The position numbers were made by a program, and so were the translations under genes. A DNA stretch of 64,000 nt from the NCBI GenBank assembly GCA_021740915.1, contig JAIOYW010000001.1, forward strand, positions 1-64,000, read 5' to 3'. Origin of the DNA: Ignavibacteriales bacterium. GTDB lineage: Bacteria > Bacteroidota > Ignavibacteria > Ignavibacteriales > Melioribacteraceae. Positions 11,108 to 19,101 of this stretch are shown here, in pieces; position 1 is the stretch's first letter; every line of letters starts with the position of its first letter. Under the pieces are notes generated by a model. That model was not told the origin of the DNA. It worked only from the letters and a program-made list of their open reading frames with translations, and did no database searches.

Positions 11108-12417
11108 TGCAACTTTTGCACGAATATGATATCATTGTTGCGGGAGCAGGCATAGCTGGAATCAGTGCGGCAATAAAAGCAGGGAATATGGGAGCAAGTG
11201 TGCTCCTGATTGAACATTATGGTTTTGTCGGCGGCATGTCCACAGCGGGAATGGTATCTCCGTTCATGAAGCATTCAATTAATGGCGTTTCTCTTGTTGA
11301 GGGTGTATTTCAGAGTATCGAAAAAGAAATGAGAAAAATTGGCGGTATGATCGATAATGGGTTTTATGCAAATTCTTTCAGATCAGCGGCTTTCAATTTG
11401 TTGAGTTCAGCCAATGTTACCGTACTTTTGCACTGCGAGATTGAGGCACTCAAAAAAAATGAAAGAGAAATCACAGAAATCCACCTTTTTGCAGAACAAA
11501 ATAGATTTGAGATAAAGGGAAAAGTCTTCATTGATACAACTGGTGATGCTTATCTGGTTTATACGGGTGGTTTTAATTGGGTGAAGGGTGATGAAAAGAC
11601 AGGATATCTGCAGGCGCTAACTCTATTTTTCAGGATGGGAGGAATTAATCTTGTAAAAGTTGCTGAATATGCTTCTGCAAACAGACATGATTTTTTTAAT
11701 TGGATGGACTACAATTTTAATTTTGACAAAATAATCTCTGTTGCCGGTTTTTTCAGTTTTGTTAAACGCGCTATCAATGAAGGACGACTCCCAAAAGAAA
11801 TCGAATATATTTTTTTTACAACACTCCCGGAAAGCGAGGAAGGGTCTTTTAACACTTCAAACGTACTTGGACTTGATGGATCAACAAGCAGTGATCTTAC
11901 AAAAGCAGAACTTATCGGACGTAAACAGGCAAATGATGTGGTAAAGCTTTTGCAGGATGAGGTCCCCGGATTCGAAAATTCTTATCTGCTCGAAACTGCT
12001 ACACAAATCGGAGTGAGAGAGACAAGAAGAGCCATAGGCGATTACGTTGTCACAGGAATTGATATAAGTTCTGGTTCAAAATTTGAGGACGCCATAGCGA
12101 GGGGATGCTATGGAATTGATATTCATGGGCAGAAAGGTGAAAACAGCAGAATGGAGCATCTTAGGGAAGGAGAATATTATGAGATACCTTTCCGTTCACT
12201 TATGGTTAAGGATGCAGACAATCTTCTTGTTGCAGGCAGATGTATTTCATCGACAAGAGAAGGTCATTCAGCCCTGCGAATTATGCCGACATCTTCGGCA
12301 ACAGGTGAAGCGGCGGGAGCTGCGGCAGCACTCAGTGTGAGAAAAGGAACAGGATTGAGACAACTAATTTATTCTGATCTTTTCAGGGAATTAAGCTACA
12401 ATCTAAAAAACCTCTAA
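11107..12417 (+). CDS. FAD-dependent oxidoreductase (PF12831 type)
   Basis: A 436-residue soluble flavoprotein. The N-terminus YDIIVAGAGIAGISAAIKAG is a canonical GxGxxG dinucleotide-binding loop, followed by a strand ending in LLIEHYG and by GGMSTAGMVSPF, typical of PF12831 enzymes. The C-terminus has NLLVAGRCISSTREGHSALRIMPT... and GEAAGAAAAL, the second cofactor segment. PF12831 oxidoreductases are often found beside carbohydrate-active enzymes and are presumed to oxidise sugars or sugar derivatives, but the substrate is rarely known. The gene starts on the last base of nanE and is 4 bp from the phosphohexomutase gene. With the truncated paralog at 9555 it may form a two-subunit enzyme. 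Its presence with a nucleophile-less GH38 hints at oxidative sugar chemistry; that is inference. Confidence 0.85.
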   Translation: MQLLHEYDIIVAGAGIAGISAAIKAGNMGASVLLIEHYGFVGGMSTAGMVSPFMKHSINGVSLVEGVFQSIEKEMRKIGGMIDNGFYANSFRSAAFNLLSSANVTVLLHCEIEALKKNEREITEIHLFAEQNRFEIKGKVFIDTTGDAYLVYTGGFNWVKGDEKTGYLQALTLFFRMGGINLVKVAEYASANRHDFFNWMDYNFNFDKIISVAGFFSFVKRAINEGRLPKEIEYIFFTTLPESEEGSFNTSNVLGLDGSTSSDLTKAELIGRKQANDVVKLLQDEVPGFENSYLLETATQIGVRETRRAIGDYVVTGIDISSGSKFEDAIARGCYGIDIHGQKGENSRMEHLREGEYYEIPFRSLMVKDADNLLVAGRCISSTREGHSALRIMPTSSATGEAAGAAAALSVRKGTGLRQLIYSDLFRELSYNLKNL

Positions 12418-12421
12418 GATA

Positions 12422-13849
12422 ATGGAAATAATATTCGGAACCGACGGTTGGCGTGGAATAATTGGGGCAGAGATTAATCTCGAATCAGTTGCAAGGGTTG
12501 CATACGCATTCTCGGAATATATACTTCAAAAAAAACAACAACCTGGAATAGTTATCGGATATGATGGACGGGCATATTCGGAGAGATTCGCTTCTGTTTT
12601 CGCTGAATATTGTCGTTATAAAAAAATTGAAGTAATTCTATCTGATAGAATTGTACCGACACCGGTTGTTTCCTGGTATGTTAAGAATTTTAATCTTGAT
12701 GCAGGTGTAATGATTACTGCATCCCACAATCCTCCGGAATATAATGGTATTAAATTTAAGGACTTTTACGGAGGCCCTTTTAGAACAGAAGAGACTTTAA
12801 AGATCGAAAAATTGTTGCCTGCCAGTCTAACAACAGAATTTAAGCAAAAGCCATTAACAACTGATATTATAACACCTTATCTATCTTACTTAAAATCAAT
12901 ATTTAACTTTAACATAATTAAAAACAGTGACATTTATGTGGCAATTGACTCAATGGGCGGTGCCGGAGGGAAGCTCCTTTCTGATCTGCTGACCAGTATT
13001 GAGATTCCGAATGAGGCTATTTACGAAATCCCTGCACCCGATTTTTATAGCAGAAATCCTGAACCCATTGAAAAAAATCTTAAGCCTTTAGCAAAAATCA
13101 TTAAGGAATCTTCGGACTACTCTTTTGGCGTTGCGACAGATGGAGATGGAGACAGACTTGGTGTACTTAATGAAAAAGGTGAATGGTTCTCAGCTCAGGA
13201 CACTATTATGCTTTTCACTGATTATCTGATCAGGCAAAAAAAACTCGAAGGATCGATTATCAAGACAAATTCTGTGACTAAAAGGCTTGATAAATTATGT
13301 GCAAACTTTAACATTCCAATCGATGAAGTGCAGGTTGGATTTAAATATATCACTGAGAAGATGATTAATACAAAAAGCATTGCGGGATTCGAAGAAAGCG
13401 GGGGATACGGTTTCGGCAGTCATCTTCCCGAGCGGGATGGCATATTTTCAGCTTTGTTGTTAATGGAGATGATGGCAGTCTCAGGGATGAAAAAACTATC
13501 TGAATATGCTGCAGGTGTGATCGAACAATATGGCAGCGATAATTATTGCAGGATTGATTTAGCTTATGAGAAAGTGGACAGAATTGAGCTGCTTCCCTCC
13601 TTATATAATAAAAAGCCAAAAACATTTGCCGGGATAAATGTCAGAGAAATAATTCCGTATTTTAGTTCACATGGTATCATTAACGGTACAAAATTTGAGT
13701 CACAGGATGGCTTTTCCTGGCTTTTAATCAGGGCTTCGGAGACTGAACCAATTCTAAGATTTTATTCTGAATCACATTCGATCAAGGATGCGGAAAATAT
13801 GATTTCAACAGCTATCAATCAGCTGACAAATATTCCCAGGAAAATATGA
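12422..13849 (+). CDS. Phosphoglucomutase/phosphomannomutase-type phosphohexomutase
   Basis: A 475-residue member of the alpha-D-phosphohexomutase superfamily, moving phosphate between C1 and C6 of hexoses. All four signatures are present: the phosphoserine loop TASHNPPEYNG with Ser101, the metal loop TDGDGDRLG with Asp240/242/244, the sugar-specificity loop GFEESGGYGFG, and the phosphate-binding RASETEPILRFY near the C-terminus. The start FGTDGWRG is typical. Sequence alone does not decide between glucose, mannose or N-acetylglucosamine phosphates. In this operon it would convert the sugar-1-phosphate released by the GH94 phosphorylase to the 6-phosphate used by NanE or glycolysis. It overlaps the HAD gene by 4 bp (ATGA). 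Confidence 0.93.
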   Translation: MEIIFGTDGWRGIIGAEINLESVARVAYAFSEYILQKKQQPGIVIGYDGRAYSERFASVFAEYCRYKKIEVILSDRIVPTPVVSWYVKNFNLDAGVMITASHNPPEYNGIKFKDFYGGPFRTEETLKIEKLLPASLTTEFKQKPLTTDIITPYLSYLKSIFNFNIIKNSDIYVAIDSMGGAGGKLLSDLLTSIEIPNEAIYEIPAPDFYSRNPEPIEKNLKPLAKIIKESSDYSFGVATDGDGDRLGVLNEKGEWFSAQDTIMLFTDYLIRQKKLEGSIIKTNSVTKRLDKLCANFNIPIDEVQVGFKYITEKMINTKSIAGFEESGGYGFGSHLPERDGIFSALLLMEMMAVSGMKKLSEYAAGVIEQYGSDNYCRIDLAYEKVDRIELLPSLYNKKPKTFAGINVREIIPYFSSHGIINGTKFESQDGFSWLLIRASETEPILRFYSESHSIKDAENMISTAINQLTNIPRKI

Positions 13850-15201
13850 AAAATAAATTTTTTGGTATTAAAGAAGCACAGGAAAAATTAAGCGAATATA
13901 AATCCGATTTTACGCTGATAAATAACCCTTCATTCATTTATCCGCCATTTGAGATTGTACCGCTTGCCGAAAAACTTCTTTTTTTTGAAAAACCAATTAA
14001 AGCTGTTGTATCCGATATGGACGGAACAACAACATCCACCGAAGAACTTTGTATTCATTCACTTGAATATATGGTTCGACTAATGTCTGGCAAAATGTTA
14101 AAAAATGAGTGGATCGGCCTTGATTCTGTTAAGGATTATCCTAACATAATTGGTAACAGCACTACCCGGCACGTTGAATACCTTATAAATACCTACGAGA
14201 ATAATTTTGATCCCCGCAATATTTTAAAAAGTTACTTAACCGCAGCAGGAAGAACAATATATTTTGGAAAAGATCCGGGGAGGAAAGGGGAAGTACTAAA
14301 TAACCTGAAATATTTTTCTATTGAGGAGAACCGCCCTGTAAAATTCATAAATACTGATGATGAAAAAGCTAAAGAAGAAGAGTATAAAAAGTTAGAAAAA
14401 CAATATCTTAACCGATTCTTGAAATTAAATCACAATGAAAAGGTACGTATCGGGATTGATATCTATTATGCAAGATATCATGAGATTCTTGATCAGATAT
14501 CAGATGGAAATTCAGAGGCAATCAGCAGGGATTTATTTGGGAATCCGGATATAAAACTAATTGAACCTATGCCTGGAATCGGTGTTTTTATTCCGCTTGT
14601 AAAGGGATGGATAAATAATAACGAAACAATATTTTACGAACAGTTAGTTAAAGAATTTTTATTAAAAACAGGAGATAAATTTCCTGCTCGTTTTCAGGAA
14701 AAATCATTTTCTGATTTTCAGTGGTTAGTTGATTCTTTTAAGCAAAATCCAGCGAAGTTTGCCCTTGTTACATCATCAATCCGCTACGAAGCCGAAATTG
14801 TTATCAACGAACTTCTGTCAATTTTGCGGAATATTATTTCAGACCTCGGGATAAATGAAGCTGACAAGGATTTCCTGCTTGATAAGTTTTCCAGTAAGGA
14901 CAATATTTATGATGCATTCATAACAGCCTCCGACTCTAATGAAATAAGATTGAAACCTCACAGGGATTTATATTCTATCGCTTTGAATCAGCTTGGAATC
15001 AAAAGAGAAGATTTTAACAGAGTTATTGGTTTGGAAGACAGTGAGAGCGGTACAATTGCTATCAGAGCGGCAGGTATCGGAATGTCAGTGGCACTGCCTT
15101 TTCATCAGACTGCCGGACATAATTTTGGAGCAGCCTCTCACATTTGCGCTGGCGGATTACCCGAGATAATACTTAAAAATAAATTATATAATAAAGCATA
15201 A
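13846..15201 (+). CDS. Large HAD-superfamily phosphatase/mutase-like hydrolase
   Basis: A 451-residue HAD protein, about twice the size of usual subfamily I members. Motif I is SDMDGTTTSTEE with nucleophile Asp57 and acid/base Asp59; motif II is probably VTSSIR near residue 310; the C-terminal KPHRDLY and GLEDSESGTIAIRAAG (motifs III and IV) resemble beta-phosphoglucomutase-like enzymes. The extra length lies between motif I and motif II (about residues 75-300), a large cap holding two Lys/Glu-rich helical stretches. It probably dephosphorylates or isomerises a sugar phosphate in this operon. It overlaps the phosphohexomutase by 4 bp and precedes the GH38-like gene by 8 bp. Substrate unknown. 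Confidence 0.75.
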   Translation: MKNKFFGIKEAQEKLSEYKSDFTLINNPSFIYPPFEIVPLAEKLLFFEKPIKAVVSDMDGTTTSTEELCIHSLEYMVRLMSGKMLKNEWIGLDSVKDYPNIIGNSTTRHVEYLINTYENNFDPRNILKSYLTAAGRTIYFGKDPGRKGEVLNNLKYFSIEENRPVKFINTDDEKAKEEEYKKLEKQYLNRFLKLNHNEKVRIGIDIYYARYHEILDQISDGNSEAISRDLFGNPDIKLIEPMPGIGVFIPLVKGWINNNETIFYEQLVKEFLLKTGDKFPARFQEKSFSDFQWLVDSFKQNPAKFALVTSSIRYEAEIVINELLSILRNIISDLGINEADKDFLLDKFSSKDNIYDAFITASDSNEIRLKPHRDLYSIALNQLGIKREDFNRVIGLEDSESGTIAIRAAGIGMSVALPFHQTAGHNFGAASHICAGGLPEIILKNKLYNKA

Positions 15202-15209
15202 ATATTTAT

Positions 15210-17984
15210 ATGAAAAGAATTTATCACGTTATATCTAATACACACTGGGACAGGGAATGGAGATTCCCGTTTCAACGTAACCGGCAGATGCTTGTGAACA
15301 TGATTGATGAAACCATAAGAATATTGGAAAATAATAAAGATTATAGGGCTTTTCATCTAGACAGTCAAACAGTCGTCCTTCGCGATTATCTCGAAATAAA
15401 ACCTCAAAATGCCGAAAAGATTAAAGGACTGGTCGAATCTGACAGGCTTCTCATTGGTCCATGGTATATACTGCCTGAGGAATATCAGGTCGGAGGCGAG
15501 AATCTGATTCGTAATCTGCTGCTGGGGCATAAGATCGCAAAAAAATTTGGCAAAGTATCCAAAATTGGATATTCACCATTCTCATGGGGACAGATATCAC
15601 AACTTCCCCAGATTTACAGTGGCTTTGGAATTGATGTCATAATGTTTTATCGTGGAATTAATTCGATTGATAGTCCCAAAGCTGAATTTCTATGGGTAGG
15701 CGCTGATGGAACAGAAACGATTTCCTCAAGGTTTTCAACCATGCCTCGTTACAATTTTTATTTCTACATATATCGTCCTGTGAGGTATAATGAGGACTAC
15801 TACCAATCGGAATATAAATGGGAGCATGACAGAATTCCATTTCATTTTGCTGACGATCTCCAGGGGAAAGAGGATTATTTCCTGCTTGAAGAAGAACCGG
15901 GTTATTATCCGGAAAATATACGACCCTGGGTAGAAAAAATAATAAAAGATCAGGCTGATGATTTCACAACACAAAATGTGATTTGGATGGAAGGACACGA
16001 TTCAAGCGGACCTGATGAAATGACTGTGAGGATAATTAATGATATTCGCAAAGAATTTCCAGAGCTTGATGTCAGACATTCCACACTATTGGAATACGCA
16101 ACTGCGCTGAAGAGTGACATCAATACTGGAAGTTTAGTGAAAGTTCATGGAGAAAGACGTAGTGCGCAGTTTGACAGAAGAAGCGGCAATCTATATGGTT
16201 ATACGACTTCAGCACGGATGGATTTGAAGATATTGAATTTTGATGCTGAGCGGAATCTGCAATATTATGCCGAACCTTTCAATGGCTTAATGACTGCTCT
16301 TGGTTGCGACACTCAGGATAAATATGTTGAGCTGGCATGGGATCTGCTGATCCAAAATTCGGCTCATGATTCTATTGGTGGTTGCAGCCTGGACGAAATC
16401 CATGATGATATGATTACCCGATACCGCCATTGCATCGAGATTTCAAGAGGAGTCTTTGAAAGATCAATTAAAATGTTAATTCTTATGACGAATAGCATTA
16501 AAATTCTTGGAGTAAATAAAGGTTCTTTTATACTGACTGTCATTAATTCTTTATTTTATACAAGAAAAGAGGTGTGCAGGATATCCGTTGATGTACCTAA
16601 ATCGATGGATAAAGGTCATATTAAAATATTTGACTATACAGGCGCTGAAATTAATATCTCAATTCAATCAAAAACGGATATTCAACCTGTGCTTGAACAG
16701 ATGAAAAATCGACCGATGTATATTGATATGGTGAGATATATTATTGATGCAGAGTTGGATGGTATTCCCTCAATGGGTTACAAACAATTCAGGGTGGAAC
16801 CTGTTGAAGACAATCGACTCACCAATAATACAGATATAAGAGTAAGAAAAAGCAATATTCTTGAAAATGATTTTCTAAGAGTTGAAATTCTGGGCAATGG
16901 GAGTTTTAACGTCAGTTCCAAAATGACCGGTAAAACATTTTCCGGTCTTGGATTCTTCGCGGATGAGGGTGAGGCTGGTCATGCCTGGGTTCATACTCCT
17001 ATCGGGCCATTTATTGACTCGAAAAATGTAAATGCTGAGATAGTAAATTTAGTTTCAAATGAGCTGGTTCAGTGTTCACGGATAATATTCTCAATACTTG
17101 TGCCGGAAGACCTTAAGAGCAGAGGGGAAGGGCTTGGCAATTCCAGAGAAATAAAAATAGAGTACACTTTATCACTCCGCAAGACAGATAAATATCTTGT
17201 AATGGAAGGTCATATTGAGAACAATGCGGAAAGTCATAGAATGAGGATAATGTTTCCGCTCAATCTTTCTGCCAGTCATTCTTTCGCAGAAGGGCAGTTT
17301 GACGTAGTTGCACGGAGTACCAAAAGGATCGATTCAACCGGATGGATAGAACAACCGATGTATGATTACCCGATGCATCATTTTGTCGATCTCTCCGATT
17401 CAAAGGATGGTTTTGCTGTTCTTGTAGATGGTTTGAAGGAATATGAAGTGCTGAATGATGAGGAGCAGACATTAGCCATCACTGTATTCCGGGGATTTGA
17501 GTATAAAATACAGCCCAGTTCTCTTGAGGATTACTCGTATAAAAAAGGTTCTCAAAATCTTGGAAAGAATCATTTTCGGATAGGATTATTTCCTCATAAG
17601 GGTACATGGTCCGAGGGTCGCGTAATGGAACAGGCGCATATTTTTAATTATCCTTTGCGAGCTGTTCAGTCAGGTATCACAAAAGGATTTCTACCATCTG
17701 AAATTTCTTTTATATGGTTTTCTTCTCAGGAAATAGTTTTCTCGACAATTAAAAAACCGGAACAGAGTTCTGGAAATAATTTAGTGATCAGGATTTATAA
17801 TCCCACGGAAAATGAAATATCAACAACTCTCGACTCAATTCTTCCGATAGAGAGCATCACAGAAATTAATCTTGAGGAAACAGAAAGTCATTCTGAAATC
17901 ATTGAGAAAAAAGGTTCATATATTCTTTTCTTAAAGCCAAAACAAATTAAAACTTACTTAATGAAAATAAACTCCATTCTATAA
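15210..17984 (+). CDS. GH38 alpha-mannosidase-like protein lacking the family nucleophile
   Basis: A 924-residue cytoplasmic protein (no signal peptide) with the full GH38 layout: N-terminal catalytic (beta/alpha) domain, three-helix region, and C-terminal beta-sandwiches from about residue 440. Zinc ligands His12 and Asp14 (NTHWDREW) and His386 (NSAHDSIGGCS) are kept, as is the GHD motif at 262-264, the acid/base position in E. coli MngB-like enzymes. However, the segment YSPFSWGQISQLPQI (121-135) aligns with the family's YLPDSFG...QLP motif, and Phe124 replaces the catalytic nucleophile Asp, which is also a zinc ligand. The protein is thus either inactive, a binder, or works by another mechanism. 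It shares one base with the next gene (TAATG). Alignment is from memory of family motifs and should be confirmed. Confidence 0.88.
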   Translation: MKRIYHVISNTHWDREWRFPFQRNRQMLVNMIDETIRILENNKDYRAFHLDSQTVVLRDYLEIKPQNAEKIKGLVESDRLLIGPWYILPEEYQVGGENLIRNLLLGHKIAKKFGKVSKIGYSPFSWGQISQLPQIYSGFGIDVIMFYRGINSIDSPKAEFLWVGADGTETISSRFSTMPRYNFYFYIYRPVRYNEDYYQSEYKWEHDRIPFHFADDLQGKEDYFLLEEEPGYYPENIRPWVEKIIKDQADDFTTQNVIWMEGHDSSGPDEMTVRIINDIRKEFPELDVRHSTLLEYATALKSDINTGSLVKVHGERRSAQFDRRSGNLYGYTTSARMDLKILNFDAERNLQYYAEPFNGLMTALGCDTQDKYVELAWDLLIQNSAHDSIGGCSLDEIHDDMITRYRHCIEISRGVFERSIKMLILMTNSIKILGVNKGSFILTVINSLFYTRKEVCRISVDVPKSMDKGHIKIFDYTGAEINISIQSKTDIQPVLEQMKNRPMYIDMVRYIIDAELDGIPSMGYKQFRVEPVEDNRLTNNTDIRVRKSNILENDFLRVEILGNGSFNVSSKMTGKTFSGLGFFADEGEAGHAWVHTPIGPFIDSKNVNAEIVNLVSNELVQCSRIIFSILVPEDLKSRGEGLGNSREIKIEYTLSLRKTDKYLVMEGHIENNAESHRMRIMFPLNLSASHSFAEGQFDVVARSTKRIDSTGWIEQPMYDYPMHHFVDLSDSKDGFAVLVDGLKEYEVLNDEEQTLAITVFRGFEYKIQPSSLEDYSYKKGSQNLGKNHFRIGLFPHKGTWSEGRVMEQAHIFNYPLRAVQSGITKGFLPSEISFIWFSSQEIVFSTIKKPEQSSGNNLVIRIYNPTENEISTTLDSILPIESITEINLEETESHSEIIEKKGSYILFLKPKQIKTYLMKINSIL

Positions 17985-19090
17985 TGTTTAAGAGTCAGAT
18001 TCAGAAACCGACACTGCTGATTGATGAGGCTACTGTGCGGAGAAATATCAGGAAGATTGCAGTCAAACTGAAAGCATCGGGGATTGACTTTCGACCGCAT
18101 TTTAAGACACATCAATCAATCGTGATCGGCAGTTGGTTTAGAGAAGAGGGAATAACAAAGATAACTGTGAGTTCTGCCGATATGGCGCTTTATTTTATGG
18201 GTGGTTATTGGGAAGATATTACGATAGCATTTCCGGCAAATATAAGGGAGATTAATAAATATAACTTTATCGCAGAAAGAATTAGTCTTCATCTTCTAGT
18301 TGAAGACATTGTAAAACTTAGGTTTTTGCTTAAAAAATTAACTCATCCGGTTAATTTCTGGATTGAAATTGATTCGGGAGAAAAAAGAAGCGGGATTGAT
18401 ATCGCTTCAAATGATGAAATAATCACTCTTATCACACTTATTCAGAACTCCGATAAGCACAGATTCGCTGGATTATTGAATCATACAGGAAACACTTATC
18501 AGGAAAATTCAGAAGCGGAAATCAAAAGAATATTCGAATCGGCAAAACAAAAAATGGTTTCGTTGTCCGAGATCATCCGAGATAGAATCGGAACCGAAAC
18601 TGGAATCTCGATGGGTGATACACCTTCGGCTACTCACATTGAATCCTTTGAGAAAATTACGGAGTTGAGACCCGGCAACTTTGTATTTTATGATTTGATG
18701 CAGTGGAGCAGCGGAGTATGCTCCGCCGATGAAATCGGAGTCGCAGTTGCTGCTCCTGTTATATCGGATTATACAGTTAGGTCGGAAGTTCTTATTTATT
18801 GCGGTTCGGTTCATCTATCGAAAGAATATATTGTTCATGAAGGACGGAAGATTTTTGGAATCCCTGTTATTCTTAAGCAGGACAAGTGGGTTCATTTTCC
18901 TTGTTCGGCATATTTGAAAAGTATTTCACAGGAACATGGAGTGTTGCATTTTAACGGCGATTGCCGGCTGAAACCGGGGGATATTATTGGAATTCTTCCA
19001 GTGCATTCATGTCTAACCGTGGACATGTATCATGAATATTTGAGTTTGGAAGGAAAAAGAATTAAAAAATTTCAAAGTTTAACCAATTAA
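17984..19090 (+). CDS. D-threonine aldolase / D-serine dehydratase-like PLP enzyme
   Basis: A 368-residue fold-type III (alanine-racemase-like) PLP enzyme. The N-terminal barrel shows FRPHFKTHQS, whose lysine is the expected PLP Schiff base, and NFWIEIDSGEKRSGI. The C-terminal beta domain ends with LPVHSCLTVDMYHEYL, matching the His-x-Cys metal-binding motif of the D-threonine aldolase/DSD1 group. Those enzymes cleave or dehydrate D-3-hydroxy amino acids with a divalent metal. Its start overlaps the GH38-like stop by one base, so it belongs firmly to this operon. A D-amino-acid or hydroxy-amino-acid product is therefore expected somewhere in the pathway, for example from a modified amino sugar or peptidoglycan-derived compound; the real substrate is unknown. 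Confidence 0.82.
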   Translation: MFKSQIQKPTLLIDEATVRRNIRKIAVKLKASGIDFRPHFKTHQSIVIGSWFREEGITKITVSSADMALYFMGGYWEDITIAFPANIREINKYNFIAERISLHLLVEDIVKLRFLLKKLTHPVNFWIEIDSGEKRSGIDIASNDEIITLITLIQNSDKHRFAGLLNHTGNTYQENSEAEIKRIFESAKQKMVSLSEIIRDRIGTETGISMGDTPSATHIESFEKITELRPGNFVFYDLMQWSSGVCSADEIGVAVAAPVISDYTVRSEVLIYCGSVHLSKEYIVHEGRKIFGIPVILKQDKWVHFPCSAYLKSISQEHGVLHFNGDCRLKPGDIIGILPVHSCLTVDMYHEYLSLEGKRIKKFQSLTN

Positions 19091-19101
19091 GATAAAGCAA
19101 T

